From the NCBI RefSeq assembly GCF_011745365.1, contig NW_024468913.1, positions 248,001 to 312,000 of the forward strand: a stretch of DNA of 64,000 bases. Reading direction: 5' to 3'. Position 1 is the first letter of the stretch, and every line of letters starts with the position of its first letter. This DNA comes from Cryphonectria parasitica EP155. Taxonomy: Eukaryota > Ascomycota > Sordariomycetes > Diaporthales > Cryphonectriaceae. Below the pieces are notes generated by a model, which did no database searches, was not told the DNA's origin, and saw only the letters and a list, made by a program, of their open reading frames with translations. Below are positions 19,300-32,077 of the stretch, piece by piece. Both the position numbers and the translations under genes were made by a program.

Positions 19300-21424
19300 A
19301 ACATCGGACGAGAAGAAAAAAAAGTATTTAGAAAGCCCTGGTTATCGGAGAATAGGAAACAGCCGGTAAATCAATGAATGCATCAAGACAAGGAGAGTAG
19401 CCAGGTGGGTTGGGTGGAAGAGGCAAAATTAGAATGTCTGCTCCTCAGTCGCATGGAAAGGAAAGTTAACCACGATAAGAAGAGTCTAGAAAAGAGAGAG
19501 AGGAGACCGACGACGATTCGTATTAATTCAGGGAGTTAAGCTTAAAATACAGGGAATCCTCCATGTGAAGAGCCTGTGCTTTGCTAAGAAGACGGTCCAC
19601 GGGTTACATCGATTTTTTCTTTTTGTCGCCGAATGGTAGGTGATGAGCACGCAGAGGCACCACATGGTGATTAATAGCAATATTAATGAACAGTCTAATA
19701 CGAAAACGTTGGACACCAATCGTAAGCACCTAGATTCGAGTGCAATTTCCGCAACGTCCCTGTGATAAGCCTTGGCTGTCAAGGTTGTCAACTCTGCGTT
19801 GGGACTAGTGGCGCGGGCAGTAGTACCATAATACAAGCATTGAGGAGGAGGGTTGCATCAATGTGAGACAACGAGCTTTTGGTTTACCTTCCTTTTGCTT
19901 TTTCTTTCTTTCTTTTTCTTTCAATTTTTTATTGAGGCTTGATCCTTGATAAAGCCTTGACAAATGTCATTCACCGAGAATTCGGTGACTTTCCTGTGCG
20001 ACTTGACCATTCCGAGTCTTAGACTAGAAATGGCAGACGATGGCGACAATGAACGAGAAGAATGTAGCCGCGGCAATGAAAGCGATGACAATCGATTGTA
20101 CCCTCCTTCTCGAGGTTCTTTTGAACCCGCGATAAGCACTCAGGGGAATCCCGAGTCACCGCCACGTGCAGGCTACGGTCCACTGTTTCTAAAGGAATCT
20201 TCCCTGTTGGTTCTAACGGGTTGTATCTCATTAATTAAAACAACGGCGAAGTACTTATGATTTTCAAGCCATGCGGAAAGTTGCGCTGCCTTTGTAGAAC
20301 CGGACATCGCCCGATGCCGCAACCTGCATGGCGGTTAACAAAAAAGAAAAAAAGCGCCGCCATTCAGACCAAATCGGTACGGGCGGCCGGTCTCTAGCAG
20401 AACTCAAGGGGTAAAACACTTAGAAGTCTCGAGCTATCTTTTGGTCGGCGGATCGCGGGTTCGTAAAAACCACATGTTCATCCCTGCTAGCCTCTGCCCA
20501 TCCCGTTGTGTTCCATTTTGTGATGTGGGTTAATATATTAGAAAGTCAGACTCGCGTAGCAGGAAGAAAGAAACTTGGCAAGCTTTGATTCAAGGACTGA
20601 ATATTCAAGGAGTCACCTGCAGGCGTAACGTGCAGGACGCATGAGCAAGCACGCGTGATTCAGTCCTTCGAGCCGAGATCAGTAACCGTGCATGTAAGTT
20701 GAGGCATCCGAGAAGCCGAGACTCGCCAACAACAGTTCGTAGTGGTTTTTCTCTTTGGGAGGGGGCGGGGGGGCTGAAGAATACACGAGTCAGTAAACTA
20801 CTACATGGGGATGATCACAAGCCACATGGAGGTCGTCTTCCCCGAATCGTTTTGAGGGGCAAGTATCATATCATTGCATCGAAATCAAGCCCGAAAGTGG
20901 TTATGAACATTGAACGGCAGGATGGACGATTCGCAACTGGTGTCTGTATCATTACTGAAGGTAATGGTTCTAAATAGATATGGGAGTACTCACAAAGGAT
21001 GTATGTGGCATATCCCCAGTGTAGGCTAGCAACGCATGTGTTGCCTACTTATACTTCAGCACTTGGTGCCAAACTTCGTTAACTAGCAAATCTCGCACAA
21101 CATATTTGTCTCTATCAACTTCCAAAGTTGGGGCGGAAATCGCTATTATACATGCAGAGGCCACACTTGCAAAGAGCGACGACATGTTATAGTCATGAAA
21201 GCCAAATGGGGGAAGGAAGCCCTGCATCTTGCACAGTCGAAATGCCCTTTGGGTAGGTGCCCATTCGCCACTGTCCGGATGACGGTGTTTGTTTACTGTC
21301 TGTAAGCAAAAACAACATTGAACTTCTCAACACCGTTCGCCCCTCAGGTCATTCTCGTTTTGCCAGCTACTTATTTACTTAATCATCACCTGCGACCTCG
21401 TGGCCTCATCGACCAGTCACTACA
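19300..21424. other. Gene-poor stretch
   Basis: This contains the promoter of the Ser/Thr-rich protein, the broken small membrane-protein remnant at 20024-20231, and the promoter of the subtilase. Near 20400-20470 there are weak tRNA-like boxes that do not fold. Otherwise nothing is supported. Confidence 0.45.
20024..20231 (-). pseudogene. Possible frame-broken small single-pass membrane protein
   Basis: On the reverse strand an ATG at 20229-20231 opens MRYNPLEPTGKIPLETVDRS. After about 30 codons a different frame takes over with a much better protein signature: a basic stop-transfer patch KRTSRRRVQ, then the hydrophobic helix SIVIAFIAAATFFSFIVAIV and a stop at 20024-20026. The second frame has a TGA just upstream and no ATG of its own. 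No well-formed intron links the two. I read this as a short membrane protein with a frameshift, or an exon of a gene whose other exons I missed. Confidence 0.3.
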
Positions 21425-22826
<1,402 letters not shown>

Positions 22827-23244
22827 TCATCGGCAGACGGGTAGGACGTCAAAGACATACGATTTTCCCCAGACCACATCAAACATGTGCATTGGGTGGT
22901 CCTCGTTTCCCCAAGCCCTCATCCTATGAATTTGCTGTCTGGTTCTCACAAACACACAAACATCGTATAGCTGCATACATGTAAGTAAATCATTTTGACC
23001 GGATTCATTCTTGGAGTGTAAGGAGATGGTTACTTTGGATCAGTTGATTCGCCAACAATTCACGTTAGACGATGCGCCTTCAACACAAAAAGTGGAACAT
23101 AACACATTGCATTGAGTTACAAATTAAGAATCTCAAAGGTATACCCGACGCCCCTCTACACATTATGCTCGTGCCCTCCTAGCCTCATGTCATTTTCACC
23201 ACCAGAGCACCCATCGTCGGATGCTCATCCCAAAGAAAGCCTCT
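22827..23244. other. Convergent spacer, no gene seen
   Basis: This holds the 3' sides of the subtilase and of the zinc-cluster regulator on the opposite strand. No other feature is seen. Confidence 0.5.
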
Positions 23245-24443
23245 TCAAGATGTGGGCGCCACGTTCTGTGCCAGCTGCTCGAGCGGCCACTTGATAGCGC
23301 CTCGCCACTTGGGCGAGATGAGCTTGTCTGCGTCGGAAGCTATACTAATGCCCCAGCCCTTGAGGAACCAGTTGTTCTCTTCGGCCTTGTATAGGATACA
23401 ACAGTAGTGGACCAGGACCAGCAGGGCCACCTCGTTCCGCTGCCTCAGCAGTGTGATGTAGTCCTCTGCGATGGTGATGGGCCAGTAGGTTGCGACGCGC
23501 ATCTCGGAATCCTTGGTGGTCCGGACGGCCTTCTCGGCGGCGTCGAGGAGCTTTGTGATCTCGAGGTTGACGAGGATGCGCACGATGCGGCTGATGCTCT
23601 CGTCCTGGTTGATCTGGTCCTCGAGGGCGCGCAGTTCCTTGACCATCTGTTCCATAAAGGGATTGACCCGCTTGTGTGCCTTGAAGTGGAAGAGGTCGCG
23701 GAAGTAGCCCGAGTGGATGGTGGGCTCGGACGAATGAAGCACGCTGGCCACACCCCTGTCGAGGATGAAGACATCGATCATGTCCTCAATGGTGGGCGTT
23801 CGCTGGCCCACGACGACCTGCGGCGGCGAGTCACTGGACCTGATGTTGGCGAAGGATGCGAATGCCCCGACGAGCAAGAGAGAAGACGCCATGAAGAGCG
23901 CGTGGCAGTTCTCGGTGGTGATGTTAGCCAGGTGTGCCCGCATGCCCTCGATGGACCTGTTCTGGTGCTGCGAGGCGAGCAATAAGAGCTCGCTGCGGCG
24001 CTCGGGCTCTAGGTAGGCCATGTGGAAGGCCGCCACGGCGAGGATCTGGTGTATGATGAAAGGGTACTTGAAGGAGAGATTGGGGGCCAGCTTCTGCCAG
24101 ACGTGGAGCTCGTCCTGGGCCCTCGGCATGGTGTGCGACGTGACCACGCTGTAGTGGTGCATCAGCTCGAGGTCCTGGATCCATGCCGCCTCCCTCTCGC
24201 CGCCGGTGGGAAGCATAAACTTGTCAAAGTAAGGGAACGCGGTCTGGGCTGAAGTTGGCCTATGTGCCGTTTGGCTGTTTCCGTCCAGGTCGACATAGCC
24301 AGGAGCTTCGGCGGCTGGCAGATCTGTGAGATCGGTGGATGTTCGGGCCAGAAAAGCAGACGAGGGCGACTGGTTGAAGTCCGTAAGAGAGCGCCTCTGT
24401 GACCACAAGGTACGTCAGAACTGTGCCAATAGAATTTAAAGGT

Positions 24444-24478
<35 letters not shown>

Positions 24479-24969
24479 GTACGAAAGAAGAGGAGCAACA
24501 GGCAGATGTTCCAGTTGTCCGCACACGAGGAGCGCACGAGGAGCGTGAGTGAGTCTTCTCTTACCGGATCAGTCGTGATGATACTGTGCGCAGAGGTGCT
24601 CTCCGGGCTCATGCTCGAGGTATTGCTGACTGCACGACTCCTCGACTTCGCGGGCAGCTCCCGCCTCGACGGGCCTCCCGCAGGAGGAGGGTTATCAAGC
24701 AGGCTGCATCTCACATCGTGTCTCACGCATGCCGAACAAGGCCTCTTCTCATCACACTGTCAAAAGAAGACAAAAAGATGAATTAGTAAAAAGTCCAAGA
24801 AAGAAACCAAAGACGTCTCATCATTTGCCACAAGCCCTGCGTTGCGGAAGAGAAAGCAGCACTGCAGCAACAGACGGACCAGCACCGGATGAAATAACCA
24901 TACCTTCACCCTCCTCTGTCGGCAACGCAAGCACCCATTGCGCGATTTGGTATACCCGAGTCGCGGCAT
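23245..24969 (-). CDS. Zn2Cys6 transcription factor, sterol-uptake-control (UPC2)-like (three exons)
   Basis: Exons are 24904-24969, 24565-24756 and 23245-24396, giving 469 aa, all junctions phase 0. The zinc cluster spans exons 1 and 2: CLRCRQRRVK then CDEKRPCSACVRHDVRC, with six Cys spaced as expected. An in-frame ATG at 25009-25011 could add 14 residues. A Ser/Pro-rich linker precedes a helical regulatory region (ELMHHYSVVTSHTM, FIIHQILAVAAFHMAYL, ALFMASSLLLVGAFASFA). That region resembles the C-terminal domain of fungal regulators often annotated as sterol uptake control proteins. It should act in the nucleus. Its targets are unknown. Intron 2 contains a TG microsatellite. Confidence 0.85.
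24442..24479. repeat. TG microsatellite inside intron 2 of the zinc-cluster gene
   Basis: A nearly pure TG tract (CA on the transcribed strand) of about 38 nt lies within the intron at 24397-24564, between the GTAAGA donor and the TCACAG acceptor. Confidence 0.9.
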
Positions 24970-25483
24970 CGAGGCGACCGAGCTTTTCCCCCGTCTCCCT
25001 TTCTCTCCCAAGCCTTATTACTCTGCTGCGCGAGGCCCAACCAATGAAGGAGCCTCTCTTTCTGGCTCTGACGCTCTTTCGTTTCTGGTCTCGACCGTGT
25101 ATTTATTACCGAGACCGAGAGCGAGGGTTGATACTCCCCGCCCGGCGCCAGGGTATCGGACGAGCGTGGCCCAGAGCTATAGTGCTGGGTGGCGGGCCCG
25201 GTGCTTTTGGGGGAGAGAGGACGGAGAATAACAGAAAACAAAGGCGAGTTGATCGAGTGCCTTGAAAATCCGTTTCGGAAAAAGCTTCAGGTTGGATGGA
25301 ACGTCCAAGCCCAAGGGAAATGAATGACGATCGACCAGTTTTGCTGAAGAAGGAAAGGGAGGGGGATCATCAAAGTTCAGCACTTGAGAGGGGCAATTTG
25401 GGGGAGACAGACGAATTGAGGTAGGAGGCGCAGGCTCGATTGGCGCAAGGCAGGACAAGGCAGACAGGCGGGGATAAGACAGG

Positions 25484-25508
25484 CAGACAGACAGACAGAC
25501 AGACAGAC
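25484..25508. repeat. GACA/CAGA tetranucleotide repeat
   Basis: About six tandem CAGA units, in the upstream region of the zinc-cluster regulator gene. Confidence 0.85.
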
Positions 25509-26632
25509 AAACATTGACTGTGGGACGCTCTCCGGACGCTGCGGATGCTATGCTTGGTGCACGTTTTCCTGAAACCGGGCGAACGACCAGGGATCAGCCC
25601 GCTGAACGGGCACTCAGCATTGAAGCAGGCACTGTAGTTTTCGGCCAGCGGATAAATTTTCAATCTCGCTAGCCCTTTTTTCCTGTTGGCCCTAGAGACA
25701 CGACTCAGCACATTACCCGCAGCGCAGGCCTACTATGAGCGAGTAGTGCTGCATGCAGTGACAGCTCAGGCATTTATTTAATGCAAGGTACATGCCGGAG
25801 ATATGGCAACAGAACTAGGTACATACGTCGTTGCCAGCTCGATCCTCTGCTGCCACGTTGATAGCCTTACAATAACACCTAGTCTGAGGCTTGGCTTTTC
25901 CTGCTCAACGCGACACAATCTTTTTGTCGGGAATGCGTTTCTTCCCACTGGTCCCGACAAATAAAGGGTTGCTCATGTACCATAGTACGCGTCAACCTTA
26001 CTCGTATCACCTGCATGAGTACTTTTTCAGTCCGCTATTTTGGTTCTCGTTAAGCTTTTGCCATGATAACGATCCACTACCAACAGCTTGGCACTTTCCA
26101 AAGAGCTGATCAATGGTGATCTAGATCTTGGTTCATGGCCTTCCCTTTCTGGAAAAGGTTGGGCGTGCGCAGGTCTCCGTTTCGGGGCCGATGGAGCCTC
26201 CACATACAGATTGAATGTCGAGGCGTACTTTGAAGGAACTGCTTGAGCATGGCAGGAGAAGTCTAATTGTTTATTAGTAAGTGCAGAATCTGTGGGAGAA
26301 TTTTAGTCATAAGAGGCGGGTCCTATGGGAAGGCGCTTTACTGAGGGGGTGCGCTACAGGAGGAAAGAAGGAGGGAAGACCCGAGCTGGTTGAAGCTTTC
26401 TAGGAAGCGCGAGGCAGGTGCTTGCCTGGCACGCACGGGCCAGGGAGGTCGCTGAACCCCTCCCACCCAGAATCAATGCCTTCTCCCTGGGCCTCTTCCA
26501 CCTTTTCACGAGTGTTGCAATGAGATAAGCTCCATTTGGGGATCAGAGTGATGGGGAGACTATAATACTTGTTTATTTTTACTACTATGTACTTCGATAT
26601 ACAGTCTGAATCCGGTCCCCCTTTTCTTTTCC

Positions 26633-26658
26633 TTTTTTTTTTTTTTTTTTTTTTTTTT
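26633..26658. repeat. Homopolymer T26 (A26 on the reverse strand)
   Basis: An uninterrupted run of 26 T. It lies about 190 bp past the stop of the reverse-strand, intronless GNAT gene, so on that gene's sense strand it is an A-tract downstream of the coding region. Confidence 0.9.
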
Positions 26659-26844
26659 CAAGTTTTGCATGAAAGCAGAGCCACCTTGCCCCATTATTAC
26701 ATGACCTTGAAAATGACCTTGAGGCCTGTCAGTGTACGCAGGCCTCTCTGACCCTTGACTGGATTAGCGACAAGCCCAAACGCATGTGTATCTGATCCGA
26801 TGACGGCCTCATGACCACAATCGGGCGCGTGTATGTGCTTCTGC

Positions 26845-27546
26845 TCAATTGTTGTGGCCGGCAGCCAGCCTCGCAGCTTTCCACTCCCTATCCAGGATCG
26901 AATAGTGCACCATGTCCCAATACCTCTCGTTGCTGAAAATGACCTCGCGACTCCGGCCCTCGTATACGAACCCGATCTTCTTGTACGCCTTCCTGGCCCT
27001 GTCGTTGTACTCGACGACGTCGAGGCTGACGCTGTGCAGATTGCCGAAGCGGAAGGCCCAGTTCAGCACCCAGTCGATGGCCTCGGGCCCGAACCCGTTG
27101 CTCTGGTGCGCAGCGGCCAGGGCGAGGCCGAGCGTGGCGCTGCGGTTGTGGGTCGTGGGATGCACGGGGTTTTGGCCGCCGTAGTCAAGACATATGAATC
27201 CAATAGGCACAGGCTTCTTGGACGACAAGCCGTTTCCTTCTGAATCCTCCTGTTGTGCGTCTGCTGATGCTGGCAGACAGATCATGACCGCGAGCAGGCT
27301 TGCCTCGAGCGCGCTGGCTATGCCTTTGGTGGAGCTCTTGGTGGGCGGCCGGAGCATTCCACCCCCGCTCATGGCGACATTGACGGGGTCGGCGTTGATG
27401 GCCTGGATGATGCCCAGGTCATCCTCATCATCGGCCGAGATGGAGCGGTAGACGAGACGCTGCGAGCGCCAGGCGTGGGCGAGGTCTAACCTCAGCCCTG
27501 CCACGTCGCGAGCAGTGTCGTCGACTTGAATCGGCTGCGCGCCCAT
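26845..27546 (-). CDS. GNAT-family N-acetyltransferase
   Basis: This single exon encodes 233 aa from ATG 27544-27546. Five upstream in-frame codons lack an ATG. The layout is that of a RimJ/RimL-like GNAT: an N-terminal strand (RLVYRSISADDEDDLGIIQAI), a central beta region (VPIGFICLDYGG), then HQSNGFGPEAIDWVLNWAF for the acetyl-CoA-binding helix and SLDVVEYNDRARKAYKKIGFVYEG for the C-terminal motif. An insert of about 45 residues with poor conservation sits between the first two. It would transfer acetyl from acetyl-CoA to an amine of a protein or small molecule. The substrate is unknown. No targeting signal is seen. Confidence 0.85.
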   Translation of the reverse strand: MGAQPIQVDDTARDVAGLRLDLAHAWRSQRLVYRSISADDEDDLGIIQAINADPVNVAMSGGGMLRPPTKSSTKGIASALEASLLAVMICLPASADAQQEDSEGNGLSSKKPVPIGFICLDYGGQNPVHPTTHNRSATLGLALAAAHQSNGFGPEAIDWVLNWAFRFGNLHSVSLDVVEYNDRARKAYKKIGFVYEGRSREVIFSNERYWDMVHYSILDREWKAARLAAGHNN

Positions 27547-28613
27547 AGTTAAGGTACGCAAGGGTGGGCGGAAACGTGACTGCAGGATTGATCTCCTCGG
27601 CTTTTGTCAGTGGCGTGTTCGCGTACGCGAAGCTTGATTTTGCCCCCCCCCCTGCTCCCTCTCTCTCCATGTGTTTGGATGGGAGCTGTGGAAGTGGTTA
27701 TACTTACAACGAAAAACAGTACAGTATGTAATTATAACAAATACCAGTCACTTTACAGTTGTATAGGTCGTGACTTCTCGTGTTTTGCTTTCAGCGCATG
27801 TCGTTCCAGGAGGTGTGGATTGCCGACACTCCACTTTCTCTGGGGGAGGACACACACAAGTAGGTTAACGGTTGCATGGAGCTGAGCATACCCGCAGGCG
27901 TTCAGTGCCATGGTAGTGATGAAGCTCGCCAAGCTAGGTCAAGCGTCGCAAGCCACAGTCACAGTATCAAGTCGTATCCTGGCATATATGCATGAAACTC
28001 GAAACAATCACATAATTGGACAGGGCAAGTTAGGCCCGAGTTGTTCCCTCCTCGCTCGGACCAACCACCCTCACATCTTCTAGCCTACCAGCGGGGACCT
28101 CTGGGAGCTGGACACGTATGTAAGCAAGCATACAAGAGATGGGTGTGTCAATGTCATACTACAAGCATTTGGTGACGGTATGACGCAAGAGGCAGATCGG
28201 AACAACGGCTGTGTGCGCTTGGATATGTCATGGAAGACTACGAGAGGGTTATATTGGAAGATACAAAGAATACCTTTGATGATGAATTCAGGGAATCAGA
28301 GGGGTATAATATATACTGAAAACTCTCAAAATTCTCGCTGAAGCATGACACCGTTTTGCCCTTGCTAATATGCTCTCCATAATCTCTAATTGAACTTGTT
28401 GGCTGGCAAGATGGCATTCCTCACCACAAGACCAGACCAATCTCCACGCCGTCAAAATCCTTCTTCTCTTTCTTCTTCCATCAGTGAATAGTGCGCATGC
28501 CGTGGTGTCTCGCCTGAAAAACTCCGTTCCCTATCTGTTATGTATCACTCTTCTCCACGCTTGTTGTTCATGGATCCCTCTCTTATTCTTTTGCAATTTC
28601 TCGTCGCAGAACT
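27547..28613. other. Intergenic, no gene seen
   Basis: This holds the promoter of the GNAT gene and the 3' UTR side of the large zinc-cluster regulator. Nothing else is supported. Confidence 0.5.
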
Positions 28614-31600
28614 TCAAGGCCCAGATACATTTCGAGGATCAAAAACCCCGATGGGCCACTGTCCCAACGGCACATCGGCCATCTCGCCGCCCGCACCCGC
28701 TTCGTCCGGTCCTCGCTGCGCGCCACCGCCAAGCGACAGCAGGGCACTCGCGCTGTACCGATCTTGGATCGACGGGACGCCCATCGTGTGTGTCCATTCG
28801 TTCCACGAGTTGCCTGCGACGGGGACGCCCATCCAGTGGCCTCCGCCGGCTATGTGGTTAGGCTGGGGCTGGTGCTGGTGCTGGTGCTGGTGCCCGTGAG
28901 ACGGAGCTGCGGGCTGGGGTTGGCTGCCGTAAGATATCATGTGGTCGTGCTGCATTGTGCTTTGATGCGACGTGCTGTTGGGTGGGCTGTGGGCCATCTG
29001 TGCTGCTGCTGCTGCTGCTGCCGCCGCCGCCGCCGCCGCCGCCGAGGTGGCGTAGTGGTACGAGTGGTGGTGGTGCGGGTGGTGGGAGGAATCATCGGCC
29101 AAAGGCGTGTATGAGGTGCTGGCACTTGTCGTCGGTGTGCCGAGTTCCGGATAAGCCATGTGTGAATAGTTCGTGTTGATCTGGGTCAGGGGCGAGCTGT
29201 AGTACGATGGTGTAGCAGCAGCAGCCTGAGCAGCAGCAGCAGCCGCCGCCTGCATACTGCCCAGGCGTGATGGCATAGCCATCTGTTCTGAGGCGCTGCT
29301 GCTCGACATAGGACCCGGTGTTGTCGAGGCTGATCTCGATACATGTTCTCGTCTGGTAGTGATGGGGCTATAGTTGCCATGCTCTGACGATCTAGTATTC
29401 TGGGGCTGTTGTGTGTGCGTTGGCACGCTGCTGCTCTGTCCAGAGCCCATTTCTTGCTCGATGCTTGCTATTGTGCGGTCGATGACTGATGTGATCTGGT
29501 CCAGAACCTGTGCGTCGGAGGCTCCTGTAGTGAATAAATCATCGAGTAAGTAGTGGTCACCCAGGATGATCATCTCAAGATAAGCACATACCAATATATT
29601 TCAGGATCGCCTTCACGACAAAGAGACCCATGTCCATATACTCCTTCAGGTCGTCCAGGTCTGCAGGGGTCGTCTCCGTGCGCCTGTTCCACAACGAGGC
29701 CAGCAGGGTGAAGATAGCAGCCACGTACACCGTCATCTGGTACCAGGTAGTGTCCAGAGCCTTGTGCCTGGCCAGCTCGCTGGCCGTACTCAACAGCTTT
29801 CTCGAGTAAATCTCGCAGACCTCGTGGTTCTCGGCAACGATTGCAGGGTCGCTCGTGGCGCAGTGAGAAGGGTGGCGGAGGCAGAGCAGAAACTCGTAGC
29901 ATGCACAGTCGAGATACTTGGCGTGCACGGAGAGCTCTGCCGCGGGCCTGTCTGGCCTCAGCTGGTCGCGCAGATCCCTGTGGAAGGCCCAAAAGTCTTG
30001 CTCGACCCGCCGCAGCTCGTGGGCGTATCTGTCGGGGCTCTGCCGCGCAGAATACACACTGTTCCACATGTCCATGAAGAGAAACGACAGCCTGAAGCTG
30101 GTGAGGGCGGGGATGCAGTCGCTCTCGCCGATCCTCGCCGGGTCGGTGATGCCGCCTTCATCTGTCAGGCACTCGTCAGGAATGGCAATGGGGAAGCCCA
30201 CATCGATATCCTCGGCCCGGATGGGCATGGGCTTGCCCAGCCGTCCAAACAGCGAAACTACCACCCCGAAGAGCGACCAAAAGATGCGTTTCCGCATCTC
30301 GTTCTCAAAGGTGGTCAGCTCGTGCCCGCCCAGGTACGCCCGGTGCATGTTGGACTCGATCACCCTGTTCCATGCTAGCGAGGCGATGAGATAGGCCGGT
30401 CCAGGTTTCGGGAAGCTGCGGCAGTGTGTTGCCATAAGGACGAGGGCTTGTGCTGCCGCCAGCGACATCTCTCCTGCAAGGTCCCACGTCTTGTCGACAC
30501 TCCAGTGGTAGTGGATGTTGGAGAGGTTGTTTAGCTCGGCCCTCCTATCTGGGTCCTCGCCATTCCGACAGGCAGATTGCCAGTACATAATGGCGAGGAC
30601 CATGTGGACGATGACGAGCTCCGCCTTTGTTGGCGTGAAGTCTGGATCGTCGTATATTCGAGACAGCTATATATCGGCAGGACAATGAAGAATGAATTTG
30701 TTAGACTGCGTCTAGGCCAGATGCTGATTGTGAGAAGTCCCCCTTTGGAGAAAAGGAGCCATGGAAATGTGCGCATACCAACTTCATATACGTAGGTTTG
30801 TGGAGCACCGGTACGAAAGGTGCTGTCGTTATAAAAAAGAAGTCGGAGAATCTAAAGGCGTCGTATCGAGAAGGCAGTGGTGCGTCCCTGGACGGGTTGA
30901 CTTTGGCAATGGAATTGCAAAAGGACTGGAGGGATTTGTTGTATAAAGGCGCCGCATTGGATATACCAGCAGGAGGCCCGTCCATATCAGGGGCGCCGAA
31001 GGAGGTGATGTCGATCCTGGTGCCGAGGATGGACAGTTGTGTGCCGTCAATGCTGCTGAGAGGTGCGATGTCCTTTGCAACACCCAGATGCCTACCGATG
31101 GGCGCCATCGTGCTTGTGCTCGTGCTTGTGCTCATGCCATGTATTGGTAATGAAAAATGATGGCTCGGACGCGGGCTATTATTCGATGATCGGGCATGAT
31201 CGTTGGCGTCACTGGTCCACGACGACCCAGACTGTGTCCACAGACTTTTAGAAGCCGACTCCGCCTCCAAGTCAAGAGGTGTCTCTGATACCTGGGTAGA
31301 GGAGGGCTGCCATGGTCGGACCTGGACCCCTTTGCCTTCAAGTAGCTTCTCGAGGTCTCGTATATGGGTGAGCATGCTCGTCTTCTCTCGCTCCAGCTGT
31401 TGGAGATAGCCACGTCGCTCCGTCCTGCCGGTTACCCTGTCGGTGACATAGCATTCCAGATTCAACTGGGTGCAATTCGTGCATCCGTCCGGGAGCGCAT
31501 CGCACCGAATCTTGCGAACCTGTATTCGAGTAGCACAAGCAGGTCAGACAATGCCATTTTTATGGGATCGTACAGCATGACTGTAGTAGTAGTCGGGAGG

Positions 31601-32077
31601 AGGAGAAGGAGGAGGAGGAGGATCAGGACATCCTGCAGTGCCAGAACTGCGTGAGGTTCGTCCTCTCCCTGAAGTGTGTTCCTTTCTTTTTTCCGTCTCG
31701 ACTTCCTTCGATTTGTCTCTCAATCGCAACCCATCAAATTTGAAGTAGGAAATAAAACGATGCGACGTGTCTGGCTCACACTACACTGGTAGCACTTGAG
31801 AGGCGAATTAGGATACCCGCATCCAGGAAGACAACATACACTGCTGGCGACATACCGTTGATAGGGGAGATCTTTAGGATGTACGACGTACCTTGCAGCG
31901 GTCACAAGCCTGTCCTGTTCGTGAATAGGAAGATAGCTTGTTCTTGACGACCGAGGAGAAGTCTCCCCTCCCTCTCCCCACCCTAGCGGCCTTTTGTTTT
32001 CCGGTTCCAGACGGACTATCCGAAGGCGAAGCCGTGCCATCATCGCCTGGCCGCTTGGGAGGACGTCCAGCAGGCAT
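28614..32077 (-). CDS. Large Zn2Cys6 / fungal_trans transcription factor, 970 aa (four exons)
   Basis: Exons are 31892-32077, 30779-31519, 29592-30666 and 28614-29524. Junctions are phase 0, 0 and 1, all in frame. The start is ATG 32075-32077 (MPAGRPPKRPG). The zinc cluster CDRCK/VRKIRCDALPDGCTNC...C is split by intron 1 and has perfect CX2CX6CX6CX2CX6C spacing. It is followed by TDRVTGRTERRGY and a leucine-heptad coiled coil (LQQLEREKTSMLTHIRDLEKLL) for dimerisation. A fungal_trans middle homology region covers RFSDFFFITTAPFVPVLHKP to the RKRIFWSLFGVVVS core. The last 300 residues are low-complexity with Ala, His and Gln runs. The TDRVTGR linker recalls cellulase regulators of the CLR-1 type from memory only, so I assign no name. 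It is nuclear and its targets are unknown. Confidence 0.88.
28992..29046. repeat. Trinucleotide tract encoding a 15-residue Ala run
   Basis: GCT/GCC-type triplets (GCA and GGC on the sense strand) encode a pure Ala run flanked by a His-rich stretch in the tail of the 970-aa regulator. Nearby triplets encode a second Ala run (about 29215-29250) and an alternating His-Gln tract (about 28865-28905). Confidence 0.85.

Larger units (their letters stand above)
24970..26844. other. Gene-poor stretch with simple repeats
   Basis: This is the upstream region of the zinc-cluster regulator, running to the 3' end of the GNAT gene. It includes a GACA tetranucleotide repeat (25484-25508) and a 26-T homopolymer (26633-26658). 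No gene is seen. Confidence 0.5.

Noticed and set aside
20400..20475. tRNA-like A- and B-box words (CTAGCAGAACTCAAGGGG and GGGTTCGTAAAAACC)
   Set aside because: The T arm does not pair (GCGGG against AAACC), and no acceptor or anticodon stem can be drawn. At most it is a degenerate tRNA relic.
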